Shown piece by piece: positions 1 to 7,763 of a DNA stretch of 18,122 nt. Numbering within the stretch: the stretch's first letter is position 1; every line of letters begins with the position of its first letter. The DNA lies in assembly GCA_026389955.1 (NCBI GenBank), contig JAPLGY010000747.1:631-18752 (forward strand). Direction: 5' to 3'. Origin of the DNA: Caldilinea sp. Lineage in GTDB: Bacteria > Chloroflexota > Anaerolineae > Caldilineales > Caldilineaceae. Position numbers and translations under genes: made by a program. Below the pieces are notes generated by a model, which was given only the letters and a program-made list of their open reading frames with translations, made no database searches and was not told the origin of the DNA.

Positions 1-1
1 G

Positions 2-1246
2 GTGGCGCTGCAGCTGGTGCTGCGCTTCGGCCGCCAGGAGCGCGATGGCCTCTACACAGAGATCCAGCAGGTGCTCAAACAGATCGCCCCCGAAAGCAGC
101 ATGGCGGTCGGGACAGCACACGTCCTGGCCTTGTTGACAGTGGACAGCAAAATCCACTGCGCATCAGCCCACCAACATGCCCAGCTGGCGATTGAAGCCT
201 TTGATAGCATCAACGCCGCCGGAGGCCAGCTTCACGTGCTCTGGCAGCAGGCGCTGCTGGCCCGCAACCTGGGTGATCTGCAAGGGTGCCTGGCCAGATG
301 CCAGGCACCCCTGGGGGGACGGGTAAAACCCCAGAGCGGCATCTTCTTGGACTATCACCTGGAACTGCTCTGTCTGGCAGGCGAGGTCCACTACTGGCGG
401 AACGAGTTGGACGAAGCCCGGTGCATCTTCCAGCAGGCACTGCAGCTCGCACAAAGTCACCATGAACCTTTCTACCAGCTGCAGGCACAGCTGCAGCTGC
501 AGCTGTGCAATCTGGCCGACGGCCTCCAAGAGCCAGCGCACTCTCTTGTATTGGAACAAGAACTCTGGCAGGCAGGCGCCACAAGAAAATTCATCCCCAA
601 ACGTGCCGAGTTGGTCTACTGGCAGATGCTGCGCTGGCTGGCCTTGGGTGACCGTGGCCGGCTCTGGCAGAGCTTCCGCCAGTTGGAGCTCGACCTGGAC
701 ACGCTGAGCCCCAATGCAGACTACCGGCTGTGGGGGGTGCTGCTCACCGCCTACGTGGTGTACGGGCACGAACTGGAGAGGGTAAGCCCTCTTCTGCAGC
801 AGCAACAGCAGCAGGCCAGCCAATATGGGTTTGTGCATCAACAGATCCAGCTGACCCTGTTGAGCGCCAGCCTGCAGCAGACGCTGGGGAAAAAACAGGC
901 AGCACGCCGCTGCCTGCAGCAGGCCCTGCCACTGGCCAAAAGCACCAAGGCCGTGCGCCTGCTCTGGACCCTGCCCGACCTGCTCCCGCTGCTGGCCTCG
1001 ATCGACAACGCCGCCGCATTTTCTGCGCAGCCGGCCGCACAGAAAATATACCCCTTGCTCACCTCCCAGGATCGGCAGGTGCTGCGCCTGATGATAGAGG
1101 GCTGGAGCATCGCAGAGATTGCCCGGCAGATGATGATCGCCCCCAACACGGTCAAATGGTACCAGCATCGGATCTACCAGCAGCTCAAGGTCAGAAACCG
1201 GCGCCAGGCAGTGGAGATGGGCGCCCGTCTGATCGATACCCTGTAA
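2..1246 (+). CDS. LuxR-family (MalT-like) transcriptional regulator, C-terminal part
   Basis: This is the C-terminal part of a large LuxR-type regulator; the reading frame is open at the window edge, so the GTG at position 2 is probably not the real start. About 350 residues of Leu/Gln/Ala-rich helical repeats, as in the TPR-like arm of MalT, lead into a LuxR DNA-binding domain at residues about 353-414. That domain shows LTSQDRQVLRLMIEGWS, then AEIARQMMIAPNTVKWYQHR and a final LKVRNRRQAVEMG, the usual four-helix GerE pattern. MalT relatives are about 900 residues with an N-terminal STAND ATPase, which would lie outside the window. The gene ends 42 bp before the promoter of the sugar operon, so it may activate that operon. 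That role is inferred from position; family membership is secure. Confidence 0.88.
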   Translation: MALQLVLRFGRQERDGLYTEIQQVLKQIAPESSMAVGTAHVLALLTVDSKIHCASAHQHAQLAIEAFDSINAAGGQLHVLWQQALLARNLGDLQGCLARCQAPLGGRVKPQSGIFLDYHLELLCLAGEVHYWRNELDEARCIFQQALQLAQSHHEPFYQLQAQLQLQLCNLADGLQEPAHSLVLEQELWQAGATRKFIPKRAELVYWQMLRWLALGDRGRLWQSFRQLELDLDTLSPNADYRLWGVLLTAYVVYGHELERVSPLLQQQQQQASQYGFVHQQIQLTLLSASLQQTLGKKQAARRCLQQALPLAKSTKAVRLLWTLPDLLPLLASIDNAAAFSAQPAAQKIYPLLTSQDRQVLRLMIEGWSIAEIARQMMIAPNTVKWYQHRIYQQLKVRNRRQAVEMGARLIDTL

Positions 1247-1288
1247 AAAGACCAGCGTCGTCTGGAATTTCTGCCCCAAAAACAGCCA

Positions 1289-1317
1289 TTGACAAATCAT
1301 TCAATTCGTTGTATAGT
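1289..1317 (+). promoter_or_regulatory. Sigma-70-type promoter of the sugar operon
   Basis: A perfect -35 box TTGACA (1289-1294) is followed by exactly 17 bases and the -10 box TATAGT (1312-1317). Transcription should begin near 1324, giving a leader of about 110 nt before the lipoprotein start at 1436. The region is clearly more AT-rich than its surroundings. The -10 overlaps TTGTATAGTC, which is close to the GT-N-TA-N-AC core reported for HutC-type GntR operators. The GntR regulator encoded in this operon could therefore bind here, but that is inference. Confidence 0.8.
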
Positions 1318-1435
1318 CGATTCGCACCACAATCTTGTCATTACAGGATTACAATTTAACCGCCACTTGCCACCATCTACCAGTGATTTGGTCTCTTGTT
1401 TTTCAATTTACGTTGATACCCAAAAGGAGAGTGTG

Positions 1436-2965
1436 ATGTTGTACAGACAGTTGTACAGACAGTTGTGGCTGCCGATCCTCCTCGTGATCGGCGTTGTGCT
1501 CGGCGGCTGCGTTGCAGCCGCGCCGGCTGCCCAGGCACCCGCCAGCGGCGAAGCAGAAAGCGCCGCCAAACCCTTCGCCGGCCAGAAAGTCGTCGTCGTC
1601 ACCCAGACCGGCCGCTCGATCGGCGGGCCAGTGGAAGACTACGCCCCAGAATGGGAAGAGATGACCGGCGGCGACGTCGAGCTGCAACAGTTTGCCTTTG
1701 GCGAGTTGTTCGAGAAGATCATCACCGCCTTCGAGACCGGCGCCAACGACTACGACGTTCTGATCTTCCCGGCAGACTGGGCAGGCGACTTTATGGCCCC
1801 TGGCCACTTGGAGCCCATCTCGGAGGAGCTGTTGGCCAAACTGGAACCGGAGGACATTATCCCTCTTTACGGCGAACGCATCACCGCCTGGGGAGAGACG
1901 GTCTACGCACTGCCCTACGACGGCGACGGCCATATGCTCTACTACCGCAAAGACCTGGTCAACCCGACCTCCCCGTATGCCGCCGAATTTGAAGCCCAAT
2001 ACGGCTACCCGCTGGACGAACCGCAGACCTGGTCGCAGTACTACGATATCGCCGAATTCTTCAACGGACGCGAGGTCGAAACTGCCGGCGAGATGGCGCC
2101 GATCGCCGGCGTCGCCGAGGCCCAACGCCGCAACGCCCAGAGCTACTGGGTCTTCCTCTCCCATGCAGCCGGCTACGGCAAGGTGCCGGGCACCCCCTGC
2201 TTCTTCTTCAGCTGCGACAACATGACGCCGCAGGTCAACAACCCCGGCTGGGTGCAGGCGCTCGACGACTACATCCGCTCACGCGACCTGGGCCCCGCCG
2301 AACAGCTGCAGTGGGACGTCTCCGACACGCGCGTCCAGTTCCCAGCCGGCGCCGCCGTGCTGAATATCGACTGGGGAGACGTCGGCCCGATCTCCTACAA
2401 CCCAGACGCCTCTGTGATCGTCGGCCAGACCGGCTTCGGCGTGCTGCCAGGAGGAGACCGCTACTGGGACTACACAACCGGCGCCTGGGTGGAAGAAGTC
2501 AACGTCGCCCCGTTCATCGCTTTCGGCGGTTGGATTATCGGCGTTGCAGCAGACAGCGAGGTGAAAGAAGCTGCTCTGGATTTTGCTGCCTTTATGGCGC
2601 GGCCCGAGCTGGTCAAACAGCTGGCCGTCACCCCCGACACCGGCATCAACCCCTCCCGCTACAGCCAGTTCGAAGATCTCGACCTTTGGATCAACGCCGG
2701 GTTCGACCAGGCCGGCGCCGAAGACTATCTGGCCGCCGTCAAGGACTCCATCAGCCACCCGAACGCCGTTCTGGACCTGCGCATCCGCGGTTCGGCAGAA
2801 TACTTGAGCGTCCTCGACACCGAAATCAGCCGGGCACTGGCCGGCGAACTCAGTTCACAAGAAGCACTCGACAACGTAGCTGCCGGCTGGAACGAAATCA
2901 CCGACCGCCTGGGCCGCGAGGACCAGCTGAACCAATATCGCTCGGCAGTCGGCTACACCGAATAA
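1436..2965 (+). CDS. ABC transporter sugar-binding lipoprotein (CUT1-type)
   Basis: Extracellular solute-binding protein of 509 residues, predicted to be lipid-anchored outside the membrane and to deliver a carbohydrate to the permeases encoded downstream. The start ATG at 1436 has an AGGAGA ribosome site at 1425-1430, five bases upstream. It gives a signal peptide with a hydrophobic stretch and lipobox LGGC (Cys25), then an Ala/Pro-rich linker. The body has features of family 1 sugar-binding proteins, including the C-terminal run DNVAAGWNEITDRLGRE. An upstream in-frame ATG at 1289 would place 49 odd residues before the signal peptide and lies inside the promoter, so it is rejected. The first codons contain a 12-bp tandem repeat. 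The substrate cannot be told from sequence; linkage to an FGGY kinase suggests a pentose, ketose or polyol. Confidence 0.93.
   Translation: MLYRQLYRQLWLPILLVIGVVLGGCVAAAPAAQAPASGEAESAAKPFAGQKVVVVTQTGRSIGGPVEDYAPEWEEMTGGDVELQQFAFGELFEKIITAFETGANDYDVLIFPADWAGDFMAPGHLEPISEELLAKLEPEDIIPLYGERITAWGETVYALPYDGDGHMLYYRKDLVNPTSPYAAEFEAQYGYPLDEPQTWSQYYDIAEFFNGREVETAGEMAPIAGVAEAQRRNAQSYWVFLSHAAGYGKVPGTPCFFFSCDNMTPQVNNPGWVQALDDYIRSRDLGPAEQLQWDVSDTRVQFPAGAAVLNIDWGDVGPISYNPDASVIVGQTGFGVLPGGDRYWDYTTGAWVEEVNVAPFIAFGGWIIGVAADSEVKEAALDFAAFMARPELVKQLAVTPDTGINPSRYSQFEDLDLWINAGFDQAGAEDYLAAVKDSISHPNAVLDLRIRGSAEYLSVLDTEISRALAGELSSQEALDNVAAGWNEITDRLGREDQLNQYRSAVGYTE
1439..1466 (+). repeat. 12-bp tandem repeat at the start of the lipoprotein gene
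   Basis: TTGTACAGACAG occurs twice back to back (1439-1450, 1451-1462) and a third copy begins with TTGT (1463-1466). It starts directly after the ATG and encodes LYRQLYRQL, the positively charged n-region of the signal peptide. Because the unit is four codons long, copy-number change would keep the frame and only lengthen or shorten the n-region. Confidence 0.85.
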
Positions 2966-2986
2966 CTGCCCCGCCAACCGCTGACC

Positions 2987-3011
2987 AACGGGCTGCACCG
3001 CGCAGCCCGTT
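2987..3011 (+). promoter_or_regulatory. Intercistronic hairpin 1 (10-bp perfect stem)
   Basis: AACGGGCTGC (2987-2996) pairs fully with GCAGCCCGTT (3002-3011) around the 5-nt loop ACCGC. It lies 22 bp after the lipoprotein stop codon. No T-run follows, so it is unlikely to be a simple intrinsic terminator. In other ABC operons such stem-loops after the binding-protein gene protect upstream mRNA from 3' decay and raise the binding protein over the permeases; that role is inferred here. Confidence 0.75.
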
Positions 3012-3023
3012 CCCTGCCAAGGA

Positions 3024-3047
3024 CGCCAGGCTCTCTGCAGCCTGGCG
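3024..3047 (+). promoter_or_regulatory. Intercistronic hairpin 2 (9-bp perfect stem)
   Basis: CGCCAGGCT (3024-3032) pairs fully with AGCCTGGCG (3039-3047) around the 6-nt loop CTCTGC. It sits 12 bp after hairpin 1 and 32 bp before the first permease start codon. As with hairpin 1 there is no T-run. The pair fills most of the 114-bp gap between the lipoprotein and permease genes. Confidence 0.72.
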
Positions 3048-3079
3048 ATCCTGGATCTCAAAAAGGAGCGCACAGAACG

Positions 3080-3815
3080 ATGGCTGGCCCACAATCGACC
3101 GTTCCCGAAGCTGCCGGCACAGACAGAGCACACGAACGTTCGTTCAAACGCATTTTTTTGCTGCCAGCCGTCTTCTACCTGCTGCTGCTCTCTGTGTTTC
3201 CCACCGTGTGGTCGCTCGGCATCAGCTTCACCGACTCTCAACGCGGAGCACGTACGACCTCAGAAGAGAGCGCTGGGTTCTTGGGCACAGGGGTCCAGCT
3301 GACCGCCCGCAACTATGTGCGCATGCTCAGCGACCAGCGGCTGCATACCGCAGCCCTCAACACAATTGTCTTCGTCGTCGGCGGCGTGCTGCTCCAATAT
3401 GGGCTGGGGTTCCTGCTGGCCCTCGTGCTTCATCAACAGTTTGTCGGCCGCAACCTCGCACGGGTCATTTTTCTGATGCCCATGATGGTCACCCCCGTCG
3501 CGCACAGATGGTGCCACCGCTTTCCAACTTTTGCGCCAGATCACCTTCCCCATTTTGCTCCCGCTCTCGATCACAGCCATTTTGATTCGCGGGCTGGAGA
3601 TTTTCAAGATCATCGACGTGATCGTCGTGACCACCGGCGGCGGACCTGGCTCAGCAACCGAGTCGCTGACCATGTACCTGTTCGACACGGCGCTCACCTT
3701 CGGCAACTACAGCTATGCAGCCGCCATCTCGTTTGCGTTGCTGCTCCTCGTCATCCTGTTTGCAACGCTCTTTCTGACCCTGGGAAGGCGCATCGCTGGC
3801 CAGAACAGCCAATAG
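3080..3815 (+). pseudogene. ABC sugar permease 1 (MalF-like), internally deleted and frameshifted
   Basis: The ATG at 3080 has AAGGAG at 3063-3068. The first frame gives TM1 ([12 protein letters not shown] region), TM2 and the beginning of a third segment ending [11 protein letters not shown] at about 3502, typical of MalF-like CUT1 permeases. It then turns into Arg/His/Pro-rich nonsense. Homology resumes in another frame as [19 protein letters not shown] from about 3507, the second half of the EAA loop, and continues through two more membrane segments to TAG at 3813-3815. Family members normally carry about 70-80 residues between these points, covering a membrane segment and the first half of the EAA motif. 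A DNA segment of length 3n+2 is therefore missing. It is either a real inactivating deletion or a sequence/assembly error. The downstream fragment has no credible own start, so this is not two genes. Confidence 0.85.
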
Positions 3816-3827
3816 GAACTGCCTTCT

Positions 3828-4688
3828 ATGCGACAAACACCCTGGCAGCGTGCGCTGCTCTACACCGTCGTCGTGGTCTGGTCCTTCGTCTGTCTCTTTC
3901 CATTCTACTGGCTGGCCACCACTTCGCTCAAAACCCCCCTGGCCGTCAGCCGCGGCCCACGCTACCTCCCCACCGTCGACTACCAACCCACCGGCGAACA
4001 CTGGCAGTATCTGCTGAACGACCAGCGCGATTCCCTGCTCCGCCACTTCCGCAACAGCCTGATCGCCGCCACCGGCAGCACACTCCTGGCCCTGGTGCTC
4101 GGTTCAATGGGAGGCTATGGGCTGGCACGCTACCGCTACCACTGGCGCCATCTCCTCAACTGGCGCAACCACGATATCTCTTTTTGGATCATCTCCCAAA
4201 GATTTTTGCCCCCTGCACTTTTCGTCGTACCCTTCCTGCTCCTCTTTTCACAGCTCAATCTGGTCGATACCCACCTCGGGCTGATCCTCGCCTATACACT
4301 CTTCAACATCCCCTTTGCCGTCTGGATCATGCGCGATTTCTTTGTAAACCTGCCCATCGACCTGGAAGAGAGCGCACTGGTCGACGGCGCCACCGCCTGG
4401 CAGGCTTTTGTGCGGATTGTCCTGCCGCTGAGCACCCCCGGGCTGGTGTCAGTGGCCATCTTCTCCTTTGTCTTCTCTTGGAACGAGTTCCTCTACGCGC
4501 TGATGCTCACCAACTATGAAGCGATCACCCTGCCCGTTTTGATCGCCGGACAAAACAACACGCGCGGCATCCAGTGGTGGTATATCTCAGCGCTGACCCT
4601 GGCCGCTGTGACCCCCGTCGTCCTCATCGGCCTGGCGCTCGAACGCTACATCACCCGAGGACTGACAGCAGGCGCCGTGAAAGGATAA
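3828..4688 (+). CDS. ABC sugar permease 2 (MalG-like, CUT1)
   Basis: Inner-membrane permease subunit of 286 residues, complete for the family. The N-terminus [20 protein letters not shown] is TM1, followed by the periplasmic loop and five further hydrophobic segments. The cytoplasmic EAA loop is intact around residues 180-200 ([20 protein letters not shown]) and is where the ATPase would dock. AGGA at 3814-3817 overlaps the preceding TAG and lies ten bases from the ATG, indicating translational coupling to permease 1. It should pair with permease 1 as a heterodimer, so the lesion in that gene would disable this transporter as well. No ATPase gene is present in the window; CUT1 systems often borrow a shared MsmK/MsiK-type ATPase from elsewhere. 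Confidence 0.93.
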   Translation: MRQTPWQRALLYTVVVVWSFVCLFPFYWLATTSLKTPLAVSRGPRYLPTVDYQPTGEHWQYLLNDQRDSLLRHFRNSLIAATGSTLLALVLGSMGGYGLARYRYHWRHLLNWRNHDISFWIISQRFLPPALFVVPFLLLFSQLNLVDTHLGLILAYTLFNIPFAVWIMRDFFVNLPIDLEESALVDGATAWQAFVRIVLPLSTPGLVSVAIFSFVFSWNEFLYALMLTNYEAITLPVLIAGQNNTRGIQWWYISALTLAAVTPVVLIGLALERYITRGLTAGAVKG

Positions 4689-4698
4689 AAGCGTCACG

Positions 4699-6222
4699 AT
4701 GAAACGTACACTCTTGCTGGGCATCGACATCGGCACCCAAAGCACCCGCGCAGCGCTGCTGACACCCGACGGCGTCGCCGTCGCCAGCGCCAGCCGCCCA
4801 CAGGAACTGTCGACCACCCAGGCCGGCTGGGCCGAACAAGACCCCGACCAATGGTGGGCTAATGTGGTCGCTTGCATCCGCATGATCCTTGCCCAGGCAG
4901 ATGCCTCCCCCGACGAGATCGTGGCCGTCGGCGCCGGCGGACAGATGCACGGCGCAGTGCCGCTGGCCGCCGACGGCAGCCTGCTCAGCCATCAAGTACA
5001 GCTTTGGTGCGATAAACGCAGCGCCCCCCTCGTCGAAGCCTTCAAACAGCAACCCCACCTCGAACAAAGCTGCCGACGAAGCGGCAACCCCCCCGTCCCC
5101 AACTGGACTGGATTCAAAATCCAGTGGCTCCGCCAACAAGAACCAGAACGCTACCGCCAAAGCTGGAAATTTGTCGTCCCCAAAGATTATGTCAATTTTA
5201 AGCTCACCGGCGAAGTCGCCACCGATTATTCGGAAGCCTCCGGCACCTTTCTGATGGATGCCGCCCGCCGAACATGGTCTCTCGAGCTGATCGAACAGCT
5301 CGGATTGGATTCATCCAAGCTGCCCGACATCCACCGCTCCGCCGCTGTGATCGGCCAGGTCACCGCCGACGCTGCCGCCCTGACCGGGCTTGCCGCAGGC
5401 ACCCCCGACGTCGCAGGGGGCGGCGACATGCTGTGCATGCTCCTGGCCGCAGGGCTGTTCGAGCCGGGCGCAGCCTCCGACATCACCGGCACCTCGGGGA
5501 TCTTCTCCGTCTTCACAGACACACCTGTGCTCGACCGCCGACTGATGAACCTGCACCATGTCACCGACGGCTGGGTGCCCTTCGGCATCACAGACACGGG
5601 CGGCGTCGCCCTCAAATGGTTCAAAGAAAGCTTCTGCCAGCACGAGATCGCCGAGGCCCAGGCACAAGGGGTCAGCGTCTACGATCTGCTCAACGCCCGC
5701 GCCGCCCAGGTGCCCGCCGGCAGCGAAGGGCTGCTCTTCTTCCCCTATCTGCTGGGCGAACGCACGCTCGGCACCCCCTACGCCCGTGGGGTCTTTTTTG
5801 GGCTGACCCCACGCCACGGCGTGCCGGCCCTGGCACGAGCCATCATGGAAGGAGTGACCCTGGAACTGCGCCAGACTCTGGCGCTCGTGGAAAGTGCGGG
5901 CCATCCTGTCCATGCCATCTACCACAGCGGAGGCGGCGCCTACAGCACTCTCTGGTCACAGATCAAGGCTGACATCTACCAAAAACCTGTCATGACCTTC
6001 TCCAATACCGAAGGTGGACTCCTGGGGGCAGCAATCCTGGCCGGCGTAGGGGCTGGCCTCTACCCCGACGAAACCAGCGGAGCCCGCTGCTGTCTGCGCG
6101 TGGCACGCACATTCTCACCCGATCCAGCGCTGGCAGAACGGTACAATGCCTTGTTCGACCTGTTCAAAGATCTCCACGATCGTTTCCAGAGCCCCTTTGA
6201 CCGGCTGGCACGACTGCCTTGA
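4699..6222 (+). CDS. FGGY-family carbohydrate kinase (xylulokinase-like)
   Basis: Cytoplasmic sugar kinase of 507 residues, normal for the FGGY family. The first phosphate-binding loop is LLLGIDIGTQSTRAALL near the N-terminus, followed by GAGGQMHGAVPL, which resembles the GQMHG substrate loop of xylulokinase. The probable catalytic base is Asp243 in VAGGGDMLCMLL. The C-terminal ATP-binding lobe carries YHSGGGAYSTLWSQIKAD and FSNTEGGLLGAAILAG. The ATG follows the permease stop by 10 bp, with AAGGA at 4681-4685. It probably phosphorylates the imported sugar. The best single guess is a xylulokinase-like enzyme, but no xylose isomerase gene is nearby and FGGY specificity (xylulose, ribulose, polyol, rare ketose) cannot be fixed by eye, so no gene symbol is given. 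Confidence 0.9.
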   Translation: MKRTLLLGIDIGTQSTRAALLTPDGVAVASASRPQELSTTQAGWAEQDPDQWWANVVACIRMILAQADASPDEIVAVGAGGQMHGAVPLAADGSLLSHQVQLWCDKRSAPLVEAFKQQPHLEQSCRRSGNPPVPNWTGFKIQWLRQQEPERYRQSWKFVVPKDYVNFKLTGEVATDYSEASGTFLMDAARRTWSLELIEQLGLDSSKLPDIHRSAAVIGQVTADAAALTGLAAGTPDVAGGGDMLCMLLAAGLFEPGAASDITGTSGIFSVFTDTPVLDRRLMNLHHVTDGWVPFGITDTGGVALKWFKESFCQHEIAEAQAQGVSVYDLLNARAAQVPAGSEGLLFFPYLLGERTLGTPYARGVFFGLTPRHGVPALARAIMEGVTLELRQTLALVESAGHPVHAIYHSGGGAYSTLWSQIKADIYQKPVMTFSNTEGGLLGAAILAGVGAGLYPDETSGARCCLRVARTFSPDPALAERYNALFDLFKDLHDRFQSPFDRLARLP

Positions 6223-6297
6223 ACCACCACACCTTGAACAACGACTGCCCACGCTGCAGGGGAAGCAGCCAACTGCGCAACGAAAGACAGCAGACTT

Positions 6298-7167
6298 GTG
6301 GACCCAAAAATTGATTTTCAAAGCCCAATCCCCTTTTATGTACAACTGCTCGAATTCCTGCACGACCAGCTCAAACAGGGGCTCTGGCGGCCGGGCGACC
6401 AGCTGCCGGGCGAGCATACCCTCTGCGAAACCTATGCGGTCAGCCGCACCGTGGTGCGCCAGGCGCTGGGTGAACTGGAAACCGAGGGACTGATCGTGCG
6501 CCACAAAGGCAAGGGTGCCTTTGTGGCGGAACCAAAAATTATCGAAAGCCTGGCCCAAAAATTGACCGGCTTCCACCAGGATATGCGCGAACGCGGCCAC
6601 CCGCTGGTCACACAGGTGCTGGGCCAGGCCCTGATCCCAGCCCCCCCCCAGGTGGCCCGGCACCTGGAAATCCCCGCCGAAACCCCCGTCATCTGTCTCC
6701 GACGCCTGCGCTTTGTGCAGGAGGAGCCGATCCTGGTCGTGACCAGCTATCTGCCCCAGGCGCTCTGCCCAGGGCTGGAAACGGTCGATTTTCGCGAGCA
6801 GTCTCTTTACGCCTACCTTGAAAAGGTCTACGGGCTGGAGATCGCTCGCGGACGCCGGCGCATCGGCGCCGTTGCAGCCGACACAGAAAACGCACGCCTG
6901 CTCCAGATTGCCCCCGGTGCGCCGCTGGTCTCGCTCGACAGTGTCAGCTATCTGGAAAACAATGTTCCCATCGAATACTATCAGGCAGTCCACCGCGGCG
7001 ACCGCTCCCAGTTTGAGGTAGAACTGGTCCGCATTCGCGAACAGGGACATGTGCGCGAAACACTGCATTCCACAGCCCTGGATCTGCCGCAGAGCAACGG
7101 GCTGCTGGCAACGCCCGAAATGCCCCTCCACCCCAAAACCATCCAGACCCTGGAGTTCGCAACATGA
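6298..7167 (+). CDS. GntR-family transcriptional regulator, HutC type with UTRA domain
   Basis: Protein of 289 residues. Residues about 1-75 form the GntR winged helix: PIPFYVQLLEFLHDQL, then WRPGDQLPGEHTLCETYAVS, then RTVVRQALGELETEGL and the wing KGKGAFVAEP. Residues about 95-240 form the UTRA ligand-binding domain, with PVICLRRLRF and LVSLDSVSYLENNVPIEYY. The GTG at 6298 fits family starts (VDPKIDF-SPIPFY) but has only a weak ribosome site, so the start is less certain than the gene. It lies 75 bp after the kinase, inside the operon, and its stop overlaps the next start as ATGA. UTRA domains bind small metabolites, often sugar phosphates; autoregulation of the promoter at 1289 is the natural inference. 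Confidence 0.92.
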   Translation: MDPKIDFQSPIPFYVQLLEFLHDQLKQGLWRPGDQLPGEHTLCETYAVSRTVVRQALGELETEGLIVRHKGKGAFVAEPKIIESLAQKLTGFHQDMRERGHPLVTQVLGQALIPAPPQVARHLEIPAETPVICLRRLRFVQEEPILVVTSYLPQALCPGLETVDFREQSLYAYLEKVYGLEIARGRRRIGAVAADTENARLLQIAPGAPLVSLDSVSYLENNVPIEYYQAVHRGDRSQFEVELVRIREQGHVRETLHSTALDLPQSNGLLATPEMPLHPKTIQTLEFAT

Positions 7168-7763
7168 CCCACCCACTCGACCGCCCTTTTTCATTTGGAC
7201 TCCCCCCCTCCTATCCCCCGCATGAACACTACGACACCCACCTCACACGGCGGCTGGCATCCATGGCCGGATACTACCTGGACTCGGACGCCTACACCGC
7301 CCAGCTGGCTCAAGAAAATCCGCTGGTCTATGAGGTCTACGAAATACGTCGGCCCGAACAGGCCGGCGAGCTGCTCAGCGGACTCTCGATTCTCCACCCA
7401 GGCAAGGTCGGCGCTGAATACTTTATGACCAAAGGCCATTTCCATGCTGTGTTGGAGACCGGCGAGATCTACCACTGCCTCAACGGCAGGGGTGCCCTGG
7501 TGATGGAAACCCCAGAAGGAGACTGGGCTGTCGAGGCGCTGCATCCTGGCCAGGTGCTCTATGTCCCCCCACGCTGGGCACATCGTTCGGTCAACACCGA
7601 TCCAGTCGAAGATCTCGTCACTTTTTTTGTCTACCCCGGCCATGCCGGCCACGACTATGGCACGATCGAAAAATTTGGGTTTCGCAAATTGCTGGTCGAA
7701 CAGGATGGCCAGCCCACACTCCTGGACAACCCTCGCTGGCAACCGCCGGAGACGCGCAGATGA
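7164..7763 (+). CDS. Cupin-type glucose-6-phosphate isomerase (archaeal-type)
   Basis: Single-domain cupin of 199 residues belonging to the metal-dependent phosphoglucose isomerase family, which interconverts glucose 6-phosphate and fructose 6-phosphate. The metal ligands are visible as His92, His94 and Glu101 (TKGHFHAVLETGEIYH) and His140 (PPRWAHRSVN). Their spacing matches the Pyrococcus enzyme with an offset of four. The family tail VYPGHAGHDYGTIEKFGF is present. ATG overlaps the GntR stop (ATGA) and has GGAG eight bases upstream; its own stop overlaps the next gene in the same way. In this operon it may act on the phosphorylated product of the FGGY kinase rather than on glycolytic glucose 6-phosphate, which is inference. 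Confidence 0.92.
   Translation: MTHPLDRPFSFGLPPSYPPHEHYDTHLTRRLASMAGYYLDSDAYTAQLAQENPLVYEVYEIRRPEQAGELLSGLSILHPGKVGAEYFMTKGHFHAVLETGEIYHCLNGRGALVMETPEGDWAVEALHPGQVLYVPPRWAHRSVNTDPVEDLVTFFVYPGHAGHDYGTIEKFGFRKLLVEQDGQPTLLDNPRWQPPETRR

Noticed and set aside
1289..1435. N-terminal extension of the lipoprotein from the ATG at 1289
   Set aside because: It would begin within the -35 box and place 49 residues ahead of a perfect lipoprotein signal peptide that has its own ribosome site.
3507..3815. Second half of permease 1 as an independent small membrane protein
   Set aside because: No start codon with a ribosome site at the point where homology begins, and its first residues are the middle of the EAA loop.
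6253..6269. Small hairpin GCTGC-N7-GCAGC between the kinase and GntR genes
   Set aside because: Only a 5-bp stem with no T-run; too weak to call a terminator or regulatory element.
6650..6660. Run of nine C inside the GntR gene as another frameshift site
   Set aside because: The frame continues with normal UTRA homology on both sides, so the run length is consistent with an intact gene.
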